From contig QUOL01000007.1 in NCBI GenBank assembly GCA_009761415.1, positions 930,001 to 994,000 of the forward strand: a stretch of DNA of 64,000 nucleotides. The letters are read 5' to 3'. A program made the position numbers and the translations under genes. The stretch's first letter is position 1; each line of letters begins with the position of its first letter. The notes under the pieces were generated by a model. The model saw only the letters and a list, made by a program, of their open reading frames with translations, did not search any database and was not told the origin of the DNA. Source of the DNA: Sarcomyxa edulis (taxonomy: Eukaryota > Basidiomycota > Agaricomycetes > Agaricales > Mycenaceae). Shown one piece after another: positions 45,212 through 60,671 of this stretch.

Positions 45212-45771
45212 CTATCGGAATTTCAAGAGGATTGCAAGGACAACAACTGCGACGATAACAGACTGAGGCAGCCGAGCGTACCTGGCGCTCCGTCGCAACT
45301 TATCGTGACTCTGCATGTTCGACTTTCTGAGCAACTCGGAGCGGCGACCGTGGAGCTTGACAGACTTAGAACGATGTCGGAGGTTTCCAAAGTAGACCCG
45401 TTGCAAGAAAAGCCTAGATTTTTTGAACCCGGATCTTGCACGGCAGTCTGACTCGTCCGAGGAGAATCATACTGTTGCTCTGAGTCACTGAGCACAGTCT
45501 CCACTAGTCGGCCCACAAAGGTTTTGAAGACAGATGTAAGGGCATGGTGAGCGGTCTTCGAGCTGGACGCGCTAAATTGTGAGAGGACTTTTTTCACGAC
45601 GAAAAAAGAGCTAACTCACAAGCTGCGTTATATCAGATACAAGGACCGCGTTTTATGGAAATTTTCTTCTTCGCAGTCCAGCTCCCGACTCAAAGAGTCT
45701 CGAAAACGCATACGAACAAGACCAGGAGTACTTCTTCTCTTGGAGGAGGTGCGGCGACAAACCATCAGCAT
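45212..45771 (-). CDS. Small predicted tail-anchored protein
   Basis: I recognise no family. Two introns of common size (45640-45572, 69 nt; 45472-45414, 59 nt) join three frames into one reading frame of about 143 codons. It starts MLMVCRRTSSKRRSTPG, continues TAHHALTSVFKTFVGRLVE and RVYFGNLRHRSKSVKLHGRR, and ends with LPQSVIVAVVVLAILLKFR. The last 15 or so residues are a strong hydrophobic helix followed by only a few residues, typical of a tail anchor, and the preceding region is basic. That both introns restore frame and lead into the anchor supports the model. There is no homology evidence, so it may also be a SNARE-like or unrelated protein. Confidence 0.45.
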
Positions 45772-46175
45772 ATTCGCGATGCCTCCTGGTGCTCTTGTTT
45801 TATTGGATCCTATAGCATCGAATAGCTAGCTAGCCAGGGTCCTGTGAATCGAAGCATAGGCCCATTTACTATTTTGACTTCCCAGATTGGCCGGATGACC
45901 CCATGCTTTCTCATGTCGACATTCGATTTCGTCGATTGGTGACAAAGTTGATGAACGCTGTCCATACACGCGTAGGGTAATTCGTCGAAGTGTCTGAGCA
46001 TTGTGAATATAAGAGGTCCTCGTCGAAGAGTGGTTTTTGTGAACTCCGAGTTTGAGCTTGATGATGAGCGGAACTGCGCACATGGCGATGATCAGAGCGT
46101 GGTGCCAGCCCCTGCCCCGAGTCCCCGACATTCGACTTTCTCCCAAACCTTGCATTGGCCTTTCCTTTGGCCACT
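45772..46175. other. Spacer upstream of KEX2
   Basis: This region carries the promoter sides of KEX2 and of the small minus-strand gene, which are divergent across 404 bp. An ACGCGT hexamer is at 45968-45973, more than 200 bp from the KEX2 ATG. Overlapping minus-strand frames have no family features. I see no gene here. Confidence 0.45.
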
Positions 46176-49043
46176 ATGCTATTGCCCTGGACCCTCATTT
46201 TCGCATTTCTAGCCCACCATTCTGTTCTTGCATCCACACCCGCAAAACGATTCTATAATACACATAACTATTATGTCCTGGAACACAATCCTCACACAGC
46301 CTCGGGTGCATCGCTGGTCGATGTCGCACGGGAATTAGGCGTCGAAATAGTAGAACAGGCTGGAGAACTTCGAGATCACTGGCTTGTCCGTACCGAGAAA
46401 CCCATCACAGAAATAGCTGTCAGAGGGGAACCCACAGACCGTGTCCTTGAGACGTTCCACTCACTACGATCCCGGGCTGCTTCTACCTCCCTCAAACGAT
46501 CTGCAGATGCAGAGAAAGCTAGAAGGGTTGTATCTTCTGTCAATTATCTCGCTCGGCAGACTTTGCGTCAACGAGTAAAGCGCGCACCACCTCCCGTCCG
46601 ACCTCCCCCCGACTCATTATCTCGCACCGTTGCACTGCGGTTAGGAATCAAAGACCCCATGTTTGACCAGCAATGGCATCTCGTGAACAATGAGTTTCCA
46701 GAACATATGATGAACGCAACTCCAGTCTGGGATCTAGGCGTCACCGGGAAGGGCGTTATTTCTGCTCTAGTGGATGACGGCCTTGATTATACAAGCGAGG
46801 ACCTGAAAGCCAATTTCGTGAGTGCTGACCCGCAAATTCCATCTTTGTATGATACTCAACGATCGATGTTTGTAGGACGCCGATGACTCGTACGACTTCA
46901 ATGACCACGACCCGTTACCCACCCCAAAACTCTTTGACGACCATCATGGTACCCGATGCGCAGGTCAGATCGCTGCCGGCAAAAATAACGCTTGCGGTCT
47001 TGGGATCGCCTACGAGTCAAAAGTCGCCGGCATCCGAATCCTTTCCGGACCCATCTCAGACGTAGACGAAGCTGCTGCACTCAACTATGGATTCCAAAAT
47101 ACATCGATTTACAGCTGCAGTTGGGGTCCCCCTGATAATGGAAAATCCATGGAAGGTCCTGGATATCTGATCAAAAAGGCTGTCGTGAACGGTATCAACA
47201 ACGGACGTGGTGGGAAAGGTTCCATCTTTGTGTTTGCTAGCGGTAACGGTGCAGCTCACGGTGATCAATGCAATTTCGACGGGTATACGAATAGTATCTA
47301 TTCCGTGACAGTTTCTGCCGTCGATTACAAGGGTTTACATCCTTACTACTCTGAGCCGTGCGCCGCCAACATGATCGTGGCCTATAGTTCTGGAGGTACA
47401 CATCATATCGTGCGTTACTTATCGTCTTTTAAAGTCTTCACTCTGACTTCAAGTCCCGCAATATCTCAGGTCACAACCGATAAAGGTAAGAACGAGTGTG
47501 CTACTACCCACGGAGGAACTTCTGCCGCGGCTCCAAACGCTGTTGGTGTTTTCGCTCTTGCCCTAGAAGTCCGGTAGGTACTATCGACTCATACACATGA
47601 ATACACTATCTCACTCAAGTAATTTTTTATAGCTCTGATCTAACATGGCGCGACATTCAACACCTTTGCGTCCGAACGGCCAGAATAATCAACGCCGACG
47701 ATCCTGATTGGGAGCCCACCGCTGCAGGCCGTCCATACAGCTACAAATTCGGATTTGGTGTCTTGGACGCGTCCAGGTACATAGAAGCCGTTCGGGATTG
47801 GGAACTCGTGAAACCACAAGCTTGGTTCCAGACAGAAACCATTCAGCTCAACGGTGGTGAGATGGACACGCAATACGATATGTCTGGAGGTGTCTTTATT
47901 GCCCCTGGCGGTGTGACCAGCACGATCAGTATAACCAAGGATATGTTGGAGTCGAACAACTTTGAAGCGTTGGAGCATATTAACGTCAGGGTTTGGATTG
48001 CGCATGCTAAGAGAGGTGATGTAGAGGTTGAGATTGTAAGTCCTAATGGTATCACGAGCATGTTGGCGGCCAAACGGAATGCCGATACGGATATAAGTGG
48101 TTATCCGGGTTGGACTTTCATGTCTGTCAAGCACTGGTATGTTGTTCGTGAATCAGGTTCCATTCTTTCTACGCGTTCTGACAAGTCAAAATGTTATATT
48201 AGGGGAGAGAACCCTATTGGCGATTGGACGATACGCGTCTCAGACCAAGCAAATGGTGTAGCTAATGGGACCTTCCTAGGATGGAACATGATATTTTGGG
48301 GATCAACCATCGACGCATCCCAAGCCAAGCAATTCGAGCTCGCACCAAATGACGACGAAGTCTTCCCACCACCAGTGGTAGCACCCAGTCCTACTGCCCC
48401 CGTTGCAACTACAACTAAGCAGCATCCCAAACCCACGGTTCCTCCAGAGCCAGCGGCTTCCACTACAGCTGCCGTCGACGATGCTGTCATACCGGCTACC
48501 TCAAGTGTGCCAGCTATCGACGAAGGGTTATTCGCTGAGATGTCCAATTTACTTTCGAATCAGAAGTGGTTCTTTGGAGCTATCGGAGTGGTTCTATTGT
48601 TCGGGATTGGGACTGGGATTTTCTTCTGGAGACGTCGTGCTGCGCGATTGAGGGAGAATTACGCGCTCATTCATGGAAGTGATGAGCTCTCGATGAGCGC
48701 GCTACGATCTGGTCGGCCGACCACTGTTGGCGGTGCGCCTCGGACGAAGGAGCTGTATGATGCGTTTGGAGAGGTTTCGGACGACGAGGACGATGATGAT
48801 GCCAATGAGCAGACTATGCTCAGAGGCCATGCACAGGATCAATCAATAGGGGGTCTTGGGTTCCATTCGGGTTTCCTGGATGACGACGAACCTCCATCCG
48901 CTCCCACATACAAAGACGAACCGGATCCTCATCGCCATTCTGAGATCGAGGTCGAACGTCATAGTCCTGACCATGACCATAGCACGGCAAGCGCTAGCAG
49001 TGGCGATGGGAGTTGGGAACATGCGTCGCAGCAGATGAAATAA
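46176..49043 (+). CDS. KEX2: Kexin, Golgi proprotein convertase
   Basis: Kex2 cleaves secretory proproteins after Lys-Arg or Arg-Arg. It starts with a signal peptide (MLLPWTLIFAFLAHHSVLA). A prodomain ends at RQRVKR, the likely self-cleavage site. The catalytic domain holds the subtilase triad: Asp in SALVDDGLDY, His in FDDHHGTRCAGQ, Ser in THGGTSAAAPNA, with the oxyanion Asn in FASGNGA. The P domain spans roughly WFQTETIQL to IGDWTIRVSD. A Pro/Ser/Thr-rich stalk, one membrane segment (WFFGAIGVVLLFGIGTGIFF) followed by WRRRAAR, and an acidic cytosolic tail complete it. KELYDAF next to an acidic cluster resembles aromatic Golgi-retention signals. About 870 residues. A 60-nt stop-free intron (47410-47469) sits just before the catalytic Ser. 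Confidence 0.96.
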
Positions 49044-49288
49044 CTTCTGTCCATTTTTTCACCCTTGCGTAGCGATACTGTCGGTAGCAAAATGTATTTA
49101 TGAGGTACTTAGAATCTAACATATACCATACCATTCATTCAGCGTTCAGATCACAGATGGACACATTTGTACTTGCATAATTATCATGGGTCGAAAAAAA
49201 TACAAGTCATGATTCTGAACATCGATACAGAGCACAAGAACAACAGGAATAGAAACTAAATGGACAAGGTAACGGTCCTTGCAGAGCA

Positions 49289-52090
<2,802 letters not shown>

Positions 52091-52266
52091 TTTTGAGAGG
52101 TTGTTGAGTGAAACAGAAACGCAAGTGAGCGGGGTCTGAATTATTTCTGGCTTCCCTCCGGCGACATGCAAAAACATCTCTGAAATCTGGATCTTGTACA
52201 TTTGGGCGACCTCTTAACCTGGACTAAACATTCTTTTTCTCTATCTGGGATATTTATCCACGAAAT
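52091..52266. promoter_or_regulatory. Divergent promoter MCM7 / DNMT1
   Basis: The start codons of MCM7 and the DNMT1-type gene are 176 bp apart and point away from each other, so the promoter regions overlap. A shared S-phase timing would make sense for a helicase subunit and a maintenance methyltransferase, but I find no ACGCGT box in the spacer. This is seen for spacing and inferred for function. Confidence 0.5.
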
Positions 52267-55200
52267 ATGACACCCCCCGTTGGCCCGGGATCTGGAAAGT
52301 ACTCACTACCTTGGCTGGAACTCCCGCCTGCACCCAGGCACCGAAAACGAGAACCTGATCCAGCAGCCCCTTCGCCCAGGAAGAGGCGTAAAACTGACAT
52401 TGACGAGGCCGTCGATGCGGGCTTTTCTAAAACTGTGTGTACCTATTATTTTTTCTTCGCTCAATGTGCTGATCGCGTTGAAAGTCTTCAAAAGTTCACG
52501 TCGGACTAAGGGCGTCTCCAACTGTCTCAGATTTTGAGAAGAGAGTTGATTCTGTACCGTCAAGCGATGACGAGGGTCCAGTTACGCGTTCTACCACTCA
52601 GAAACGTCTATCCTCGGGAGTCTTGCCCGTTGCCTCTAGTTCTCGTGTAGAACTAACGGATTCAGAACCATACGTTTCAACTCGTCGGCCGCGTCACACT
52701 CGTGCCACCTCTGGTCCCAGCTCAGATGAAGCACAAGGGGATGGTTCCATCGTCCCCGGGTCAGCCTCACCTACTGGCGATACACCTGCAGGTGAGTTTC
52801 GTGCAGTCGTCTCTCATATCGGGTTGACTCTATTTGTCAGTAGCTTTGTTCTATCAGGCCACAGACGATGAGCTTGTGGAGGACGACCAACTAGAGATTA
52901 TGGGTGAGACGCCAGAGGATGAATATTCTGGAGAAGAGCCACCAAGCGGGTTGCCTATTCGCCTACTTTCTGAGTTCACCATCTACGAAAGGAATACCAA
53001 CGAGGCTATTCATGTCGCCGAGCTCACGTTGTGCGACTACAATGATTATGGCGCATCTGGCCTGGTATCACCTTGGACGGAGCACGACGATGACGAAGGT
53101 GACGAAAGTGACGACCCCGAGTCCGGTGATGATAGTGTAGCGACCGATCAACGCGTTAAACTCTCAAAAATCCTCCAGTTCGACATCCACAATGTCTCCG
53201 ATGACAGCCTTGATAGGTGACCGAATATGCCTATGTCGAGACCAGGAACGCTGACTGGTTCCATTTCTATAGTAAAATATACATCCGGACTAAGTACGCT
53301 TGGTACATTCTGGACATCCCATCGGAAAAATATCGTCCTTTCTTCAATCCTTTCTGGATTAAACATCGGATCTTACATCTCGTTGTTTCTCTCTCGCTGG
53401 AAAACCACCGCATTACTTACGACAAATTCATCGAGCTCATCAGTAAGCCTTCAGAGGCCGGCGATGACGTTGTCATTGCGTTAAAATTCCTCCGCCGGGC
53501 GTTGACTAAAGATGATGTCGAATCTCCCGATGTTGTAAGTTCCATGCATGCTGCTTCGGACGCACGTACCTCCAAAGAGAACCACCGTGATTGATCTTTT
53601 CTCGACAGAATGCATATCTCATCACCCGCCTGCGCGAGATGATCGACAACCAAGTCAAAATCGGACGGGCCCCTCTCGTTCGTCACATTTTAGAAGAGGA
53701 CTTCCAACCATTCCCGGACGAAAAGTCCAAGTCCAGACGGAGCGTCCTCTCCCGTGCATCCACGCGATCCACTCCCTCTCGATCAATCAGTAACATGGAA
53801 CTGGAGGTCTTGAAGCATCGGAATGAAACAGTTGTGACCCCCGTAGTCAAACGCATCGCGAAACACTTATTTACCCGGCATTTAGATGTTGCTGGAGAAA
53901 AGCCAATAGAGGAGATTGAAGAGGGTGTGGCGACAGAGATAGACGAGATTCAAGCCCACCACCTAGATCCGGAGAGTATGGTATGGGGCGATCTCGTGTT
54001 CATAGATGAAGACGGTATCTCATACTATAGTAATATCACCATGGATGAGATAACTTATTCCGTAAGCGCATTTCCCTGGTCATCAAGTCCATACAATGCC
54101 AGCATTACTCACTCTTCCCATCCAATACAAGGTAGGAGATATGTGCATGGTACATTAAAAGGTTGTCGTGATTCGAGGTCTGTTATCTGACTACGATACT
54201 CAGGTAAACCCCGGGGAAGACGAAAACAAAGAAAGGGCAAAAAATGCGACGACGAAAGGTGCAGAGTCTACCAACGAGTATGGCAACAGACTTTGGTGCG
54301 TCGACAATCTCGAACTTTAATGTATCAAGAAATTTTCGAACGTAGATTCAGGTTCTGTCGGATTTGCTATTTCTTTGAAGGCGAGGACGCTCGAGGAAAG
54401 CCCGTCAAGATGTTTCACGGGCAATGGTATGCCCACGGATCGAAGACCTTACTCCAGGAAACTGCCCATTCGAAATCTTTGTATCTGCAAAATCAGTGCG
54501 CCGACAATCCCACAGCCAGCATCATCAAAAAATGCAATATCAAAATGCTTGTCCCCGAGGATGAGGAAGTGGCGGATGATCATTTACCAAACTCCAACGA
54601 CTTCCATTGCGGGTATGATTTCTTTCTTATGACTTGTCACACCATGCTGATCGTATTGACGACTTTATTTGTTTATTAGACTACTATGGGACGAAAACGA
54701 GGTATCTTTCACGGATATCCCTTCATCGAACGATGTTGCCATGGTCCTGCAGTCGATGCCGGAATACAAGCCTTGCTACTCTTGCGGTATTCAGCTCCAA
54801 GAAGAGAGCAAGGCCGAAGTACGACGCATTCCTCGTGGATTTGCCCAGTACGGGTTCACGTACCACATCGGTGATTGCATTTACATCAGACCATCGGAGC
54901 GAGATGGGCTGTTAGAGATTGCACAAATTACAGAAGTGACTGGCATCCCCGACCTCCCCGTAGTCTCTGTTCGATATTTTGGACGCCATGATGACCTCGT
55001 GCCGCCCCAGCGTCTCCAGAAGAAGAAATCAGCCTATCTTGTTTTAGATGAAGTGAGTGAAACATTTTTGTCTGGACCTCGTCTTATCTTTCTGCTTCTG
55101 CTTGTAGCGTCGATTATATTTACGGACGAAGACCGCTGATATTCAGCCTGATAGCATCGACGGGATTTGTTATGTCCGATGCCTCAGCGATCTCGAAGCT

Positions 55201-57629
55201 ATCGAGAGATGGGTGAAACACGATGACCACTTTTATTTCAGTCACCTAAAAGAAGGACGCCATCTCATTCCTGTGGAGGATTTCGAAACCTGTGAAGCCT
55301 GTCTTGATGATCGGACTGAGTCCTTGCAAAACGCCGAGGATCTGCATAGCGTAAATGACAAAGTTCGTGGACTAGAGCTGTTCAGTGGTAAGCACAGTAT
55401 CCAATTCTGAGCTGTTCCAGGATTTTTATTCTATCTGAAGGTGCCGGTGGTCTTGGGACCGGAATGGAATTGTCCGGGTTTGTCCATAATATTGGTGCTG
55501 TGGAGTTCTCCCCAAGCGCTGCAAAGACTTATCAGTAAGCCTCCTCTATCCTTTTGTACTATCCTAGAATTCTTACTGGCCCAATCAGGACCAACCATCC
55601 CGATACTATAGTCTACTGCCAGGTTCGAACATAAATATGACGCCTTCAAGATGATGTTAATTCACCCTTATTATTGCCATTAGGACACAAATTTGCTGCT
55701 CAAGCATGCAATCGAAACGCACGAGGGAAAAAATCCTCCACCACTGCCCTCGAACGACAAACAAACCTTGTGTGCCCCTCTTCCTCGCAAAAACGAGGTT
55801 GATTTTATATACGGCGGTATGTACGAGCAGCCCTAACTTGTGTTTTCATCACTGATACATATATCGGTGCTCTAGGAGCCCCTTGTCAGTGCTTTAGCGG
55901 TGCGAACCATCGCAAAGTAAATATTGGTCCTCTCCTGGGTTGTTCGAGGAATGCGCCACTGACTTTGTTCTCTATTAATAGACAGTTGACGATGTTCGGT
56001 AAGGTTCTTGATCTGTTGCATTGTTTACTGATATCAATCAAAGTTCATAAGATCTACATTAGTGTGCAATATGTTGAGCTGGGTTGAACAGTACGAGACC
56101 CAGGTTTTTTGTGGTCCACAATTTGCACTCATTGACAAACCACAATACCCAGTTATGAACCCTCTTATTTTCTATTGGAGAATGTACAAGGGATTCTGTG
56201 GTATCCCCTTATGGCCACTCAGGAAGGACTATGTATGACGGGCGGAATCAAAATGGGTGTAGTGAAATTTGTCATACGCACTCTCATTGCTCTTGGGTAT
56301 GTCTCACTGCGTTCTTGAGTTGCTCAATTCCTTATCCAATATTTTTCCTAAGCTACCAAGTCCGCTTCAAAGTTCTCCAAGCAGGACATTATGGTGCTCC
56401 TCAGGGCCGAAAAAGAGTAATTTTCTGGGGGGCAAGACGAGGTATACCCCTTCCCGAATTCCCTCTGCCCACTCACTGCTTCCCTGGAGGTCAGAACAAT
56501 TATGTTTTGCCCATTGGGGGATTCCTGACACCAGTCACTCGGTCCAAGGACCCAGACAACATTCACCAATGTGCGCCTATGTATCCGACAACGGTCAATC
56601 ACGCTCTCGGAGATCTTCCTCCCTTTGACTGGATCAATCCACACTTGATCATTGGGGCTACTAAGCAAGACAAGGCCGAGACAGCTTCTCGTGCCCGTGA
56701 TCTCAATGTCCTACAATGTGATGCAGTACCCTCCCAGAGGTCGATGGACGAACCGTACCCTGGATTCCCTGAGCCAGTAAGATATGCGACTGATCCTCAA
56801 ACTCGGTATCAGAAATGGCTCCGTGATGGGACCAATGGTAAGGTCGAAGGTCATTACACAAAGAGGTTCCATCCAAATCTTGTTGAAAGGTATGGTCAGC
56901 GATCTCATCCTATGAATTGCTGACAATGTTGGTCAATTTGACAGAACTGTTAATGTACCTCTGCGTCCTGATGCATCTCACAGAGGTATGTACATAGTCT
57001 TGACTGGCAAATCATTGCTCTTATGGCTGACTGATCAATGACTCCAACAGACCTTCCCAGGAAAATGTTATCCACCAAGGTCAAAGAGCATGGTAGTGCC
57101 AGCAGCAAGCATGGTGCGTGTCAAAACTAAATCTGTCAAATATTTTGTTGGTTAATGAGAATCTTTTGTAGTGTTTTATGGTAGATTAGATGGTAATAGC
57201 CATTTCAGAACAGCTATGACAAATGTGGCACCAAACATAAAAGAGTCCCGACTCTTACATCCAGAGGTATTCAACCCTCCGAAACATGCTATCAGTTTAA
57301 CCTAAAATTTGTCAACTTTCCAGCAAAAACGAGTTCTGTCTGTTCGTGAATGTGCCCGCGCGCAAGGCTTTCCGGATACTTACGTCTTCGAGTCGGTCAA
57401 CAAGAGACCTGCTGAGAAAGTGAATGATGTACGTGGTGCTCAAACATTTTGCTCTGGACAGAATTGTATTGATTTAGGAATGTTACCTCTCTAACAGCAA
57501 GTAAGACAGATTGGGAATGCAGTCCCAGTCCCATTGGCCCTCGCATTAGGAAAGGCATTGGGGGATTCGTTGGTCAAGATGTGGGACAAGAAGAAGAAAG
57601 AAGGAAAAGAAAGTAGTCCAGACTTGTAG
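52267..57629 (+). CDS. DNMT1: DNMT1-type DNA cytosine-5 methyltransferase (RFD-BAH-BAH-MTase)
   Basis: This is a maintenance-type cytosine methyltransferase of about 1,400 residues over about 20 exons. The N-terminus has a basic RKRRKTD stretch. A replication-foci-targeting-like domain follows (GLPIRLLSEFTIYERNTNEA, LCDYNDYGASGLVSPW, LDIPSEKYRPFFNPFW). Two BAH domains come next (ISYYSNITMDEITYSVGD..LWFCRICYFFEG and YHIGDCIYIRPSERDG..YVRCLSDLEAI). The catalytic motifs are complete: I LELFSGAGGLGTGM, IV GGAPCQCFSGANHRK with the nucleophilic Cys, VI FLLENVQGIL, VIII QAGHYGAPQGRKRVIFWGA, IX LSVRECARAQGFPDTYVF and X QIGNAVPVPLALALGKAL. An apparent stop in 56,215-56,240 disappears once the exon is read in the right frame. 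There is no CXXC finger. It ends SSPDL. Confidence 0.95.
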
Positions 57630-57809
57630 TATCATTTACTCAACACTGGCAAGATGACAGCAGTGGATGGTTGTTACATTTTACCCTACTAGAGTCACAT
57701 AGACTGGAAACAAAGGAAGCCAAGGGAAAGAGCTCGAAATTGAAGTGCAGAAATTGTCCAACATCCAACAGGTCCTCCCTGCTTCCGATTCTCTCGTGTA
57801 CAATTGTCT

Positions 57810-58454
57810 TTAGGCCAAGTTGTCCTGTGCTAATATTTCCTCGACACGCTTGATTTTGTGTTCGTTGCCTTGACCTGGGGCTATTTCACGGTCGGTACGA
57901 GTACCAATTCGGATGTCTGTCGCAATGCGAGGGGCACCCTGTTTGTGTACAGCAGCATGGCAATCGTGGATGGCCTGGCTAACTTGTGTCCAAGGACCCT
58001 CTGTAATAATATCTTGTTAGTGCCAAAACTGGTCACGATGATAGGAAACACCTACCCAAATTTGTACCATATCCGCTAGGACATCGTACGTGTTAGCTTA
58101 TGGGTGAAAATACGCGTCGATGGTACGCTCACTGCATCTGGATTGGGGTTAACGTTCACCATCACGACGATGCTGATTGCGAAGGACAAAATGGTCACCT
58201 TGTATTTCAGGCCTGATTTTTCGAGGATGCGCTGGCATTCTGCGATATATTTTGCAACCTGTATGTCATATGTACATGTGGGTAGAACTAGACTCTGCAG
58301 TAGTCGTACCGATGTTTCCGCGATGCCCATTGGAATGAGGCAAAAGTCTAGATGAAAATGAGACCCCGAGCCAGCTAGAATGTACATCTACGAATGTGTA
58401 CACACCTGCAACTGCATAGAGATCTGCAGACTCTGAAGACTGGGAATGTGACAT
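57810..58454 (-). CDS. ECM15: Ecm15/UPF0045 thiamine-binding-family protein with a 5-nt exon
   Basis: This is a small ferredoxin-like-fold family protein, about 120 residues; relatives bind thiamine or related pyrimidines. Exons give MSHSQSSESADLYAVADFCL, IPMGIAETSVAKYIAECQRI, SGLKYK, then MHGYGTNLEGPWTQVSQAIH, CHAAVHKQGAPRIATDIRIG and end EEILAQDNLA. The family core RIGTRTDRE is present. Residues Met-His between KYK and GYGTNLEG can only be supplied by a 5-nt exon ATGCA at 58133-58137, flanked by introns of 61 nt (58198-58138) and 57 nt (58132-58076) with canonical GT and AG ends. Skipping the microexon shifts frame to an early stop. It is divergent from the IRS4-like gene 107 bp away. Confidence 0.88.
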
Positions 58455-58561
58455 GGTGGAAGAGAGACGAAAGTGGCACACCGAGCTCGGGCGGAGGTCG
58501 AACTTATGCCCAAGTCCATTCCAACGTTGCACTCCATCCTCTGCTTGCATTTTTTTACCAT

Positions 58562-60397
58562 ATGCCCTCGACGACGCTTCAGGCTCGAATTAGTGCCTTT
58601 GAATCTCTTTCAGGCCCTTCTTCGTCTTCAAAAGATACCGCAAAATTCACACCTAGATCCCCACCAAATCTCCTCGAATCTCCCATATCGTCAGCAGCAG
58701 ATTCTTTGCCTCGCATCGTGCCTTTCACCCCTCCAAAATCCGTTTCTAGATCACCCTCACCATCTCCTCCGAATCTAGGAAGAAAAACCTCGTTAATTGA
58801 TCTCAAAGACTGGATCGTGGACGATGGCCCATCCCCGCAACGCCAGAACGGCTTTGGCACCCGCACAAATGGCAGCCCTGGTGGTCGGCGGATACTCGAT
58901 AATAAACCATCTTATAACAGGAGGAGCCCCACCACGCCTCTCATAACGACGCCTCTGATAAATCTCGAATCTCCGCCAAAGACAAGGCCACAGAAAGCCC
59001 CCCCTCTTCCACCGCGTAAACCATCCTATTCTTCTCTTAAATCTGTATCCTCGGCATCGTCCAACTCGATTCCAATACAACGCTCTTCCAGTGCATCCCT
59101 CCAACCTCCTCGACGTTCCGACTCTCTGACCGTAGACCACACGTATCCCCCACTCTCGAATGTCGACATGTCATCCCGAACGAGTCAAGGGCATGCACCA
59201 GGATCATCCATATCATCCTTTCACTCCGTCTCTCTTTCTTCTGATGGTGGAAATAATACAGACCCCAGCACCCCCGGATCAGTTTCCAATTTCATTCATA
59301 CATTTCCTATGGATCATGAACATAGTAACGCCAATGGCAGTGAAGCTGACACTGTAAGCCTCGACGAATCATTCGAAAATGTTTCCGCAAGCTCTGTCGC
59401 CAGTCCTACCACTGCCGCCTTGATGACACACGATTGGGAGAAAGCAATGGGAAACCGAAGACCGCCCAAGCTCCCACAGAGACCAAATTCAAGCAAACCT
59501 CAACCTCCTCCCCGCACACCTATCTCTTCTCCACCATCCGCGCGCTCAGCCCCAGCATCCCCGAAAATTCAAGCCACATCTTCTGTTTCCTCTATATCAT
59601 CATCATCATCGACAGCAACACGTCGCGCCCCACCACCTCCACCACCTGCCCCACGTTCCCGTCCACCATCAACTCGCACATCCACTGGTACATCCGCATC
59701 CGCCTCTGCTTCAGACCGTTCCTCCATCCTCAGCACCGCAACATCTACCTCTCGCAGTAGCTACGGAAATTCTATTCGCGTACTTCCCAACGTCCAAGTC
59801 AAACTCTCTCTACTACGCCCGACGCCCGTTCCCGCAGCTGCACGCAAACGATACGAAGCTGTATTCGTATCCAACGTCTTGCAACGGCGAAAGGCGAAAG
59901 CTCAGAATGGAAGACCAGCTTTACTGAGTCCTAGCGCGGCGAAGAAGTCGAGACAAGCCGCAGGCTGGAGAGGCCTTTCTGTGGATCTCATTACCAATCC
60001 AGGAGATAACCCGGTTAGCACAAAGGAAGGAGATGAAGATGAGTGGGAAGAGATTGTCGGTCCAGAAGAGAGGCTGGATGGACATGTTGTCAAATCGGTG
60101 TGGAGTAAATCAAAACTGGACCGAGAGAAGTTGAAGGACATATGGTGCGTCTCGACTCTCTCATCATTGTGTTGGCTGTCGAATTAACAAAACATGTTCT
60201 GCATCAGGAATGAATGTGACGTCGCAAGCAAAGGATCTTTGGATCGTGACTCGTTTGTCAAGGGCATGTGGAGAATCGACGAAGAGCTTCGAAGAGCACA
60301 AATTCGATCTTCCTCGTCTTCTGCCTCCAGTCTTGGCTCATTTCGTCTTCGTCAACCACCACCATCATCATCAAAGCCTAGACAGATCCTGCGATGA
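58562..60397 (+). CDS. IRS4: EH-domain protein, IRS4/TAX4-like
   Basis: Irs4/Tax4 proteins in yeast regulate the phosphoinositide phosphatase Inp51 and affect autophagy and cell-wall signalling. The protein is about 590 residues in two exons. The long N-terminal part (MPSTTLQARISAFESLSG) is disordered, very rich in Ser, Pro and Thr, with poly-Pro motifs (APPLPPRKP, RAPPPPPPAPRSRP) that could bind SH3 domains. A C-terminal EH domain spans exon 1 and exon 2: RKRYEAVFVSNVLQRR, GWRGLSVDLI, LDGHVVKSVWSKSKLDREKL, DIWNECDVASKGSLDRDSFV and KGMWRIDEELRRAQ. The intron divides the EF-hand-like loop. The end is PRQILR. The assignment to IRS4 rests on the C-terminal domain and layout. Confidence 0.82.
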
Positions 60398-60671
60398 CCA
60401 CGAGACACTTCATTCTTAACGCCTATCCTGCTCGATTGGAAGTTATGTCCCTAACATCACCATATTACCCATATTATTTATGGACTGCTATCGATACCCC
60501 AAAGCAATACTTACCCTTACGAATAGACTGTCTGCTACTTATAATTTCATGATACCATTCAGCCGCGGCTTCAGCGACGTCTTGCGAAGAAGAACACGAT
60601 TATGGTATCATCTAAAAGCAACATAAAATCATTGTAAGTCAATGAGTGCGTCATAATATCTACCTTGGTAT

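Noticed and set aside
45968..45973. ACGCGT as a cell-cycle box for KEX2
   Set aside because: It is more than 200 bp from the start codon, KEX2 is not expected to be cell-cycle regulated, and one hexamer is not significant in 64 kb.
56198..56300. Apparent stop and frameshift in the DNMT1 catalytic domain
   Set aside because: The exon reads cleanly in another frame (GILWYPLMATQEGLCMTGG and onward) once the intron before it is placed correctly, so the gene is intact.
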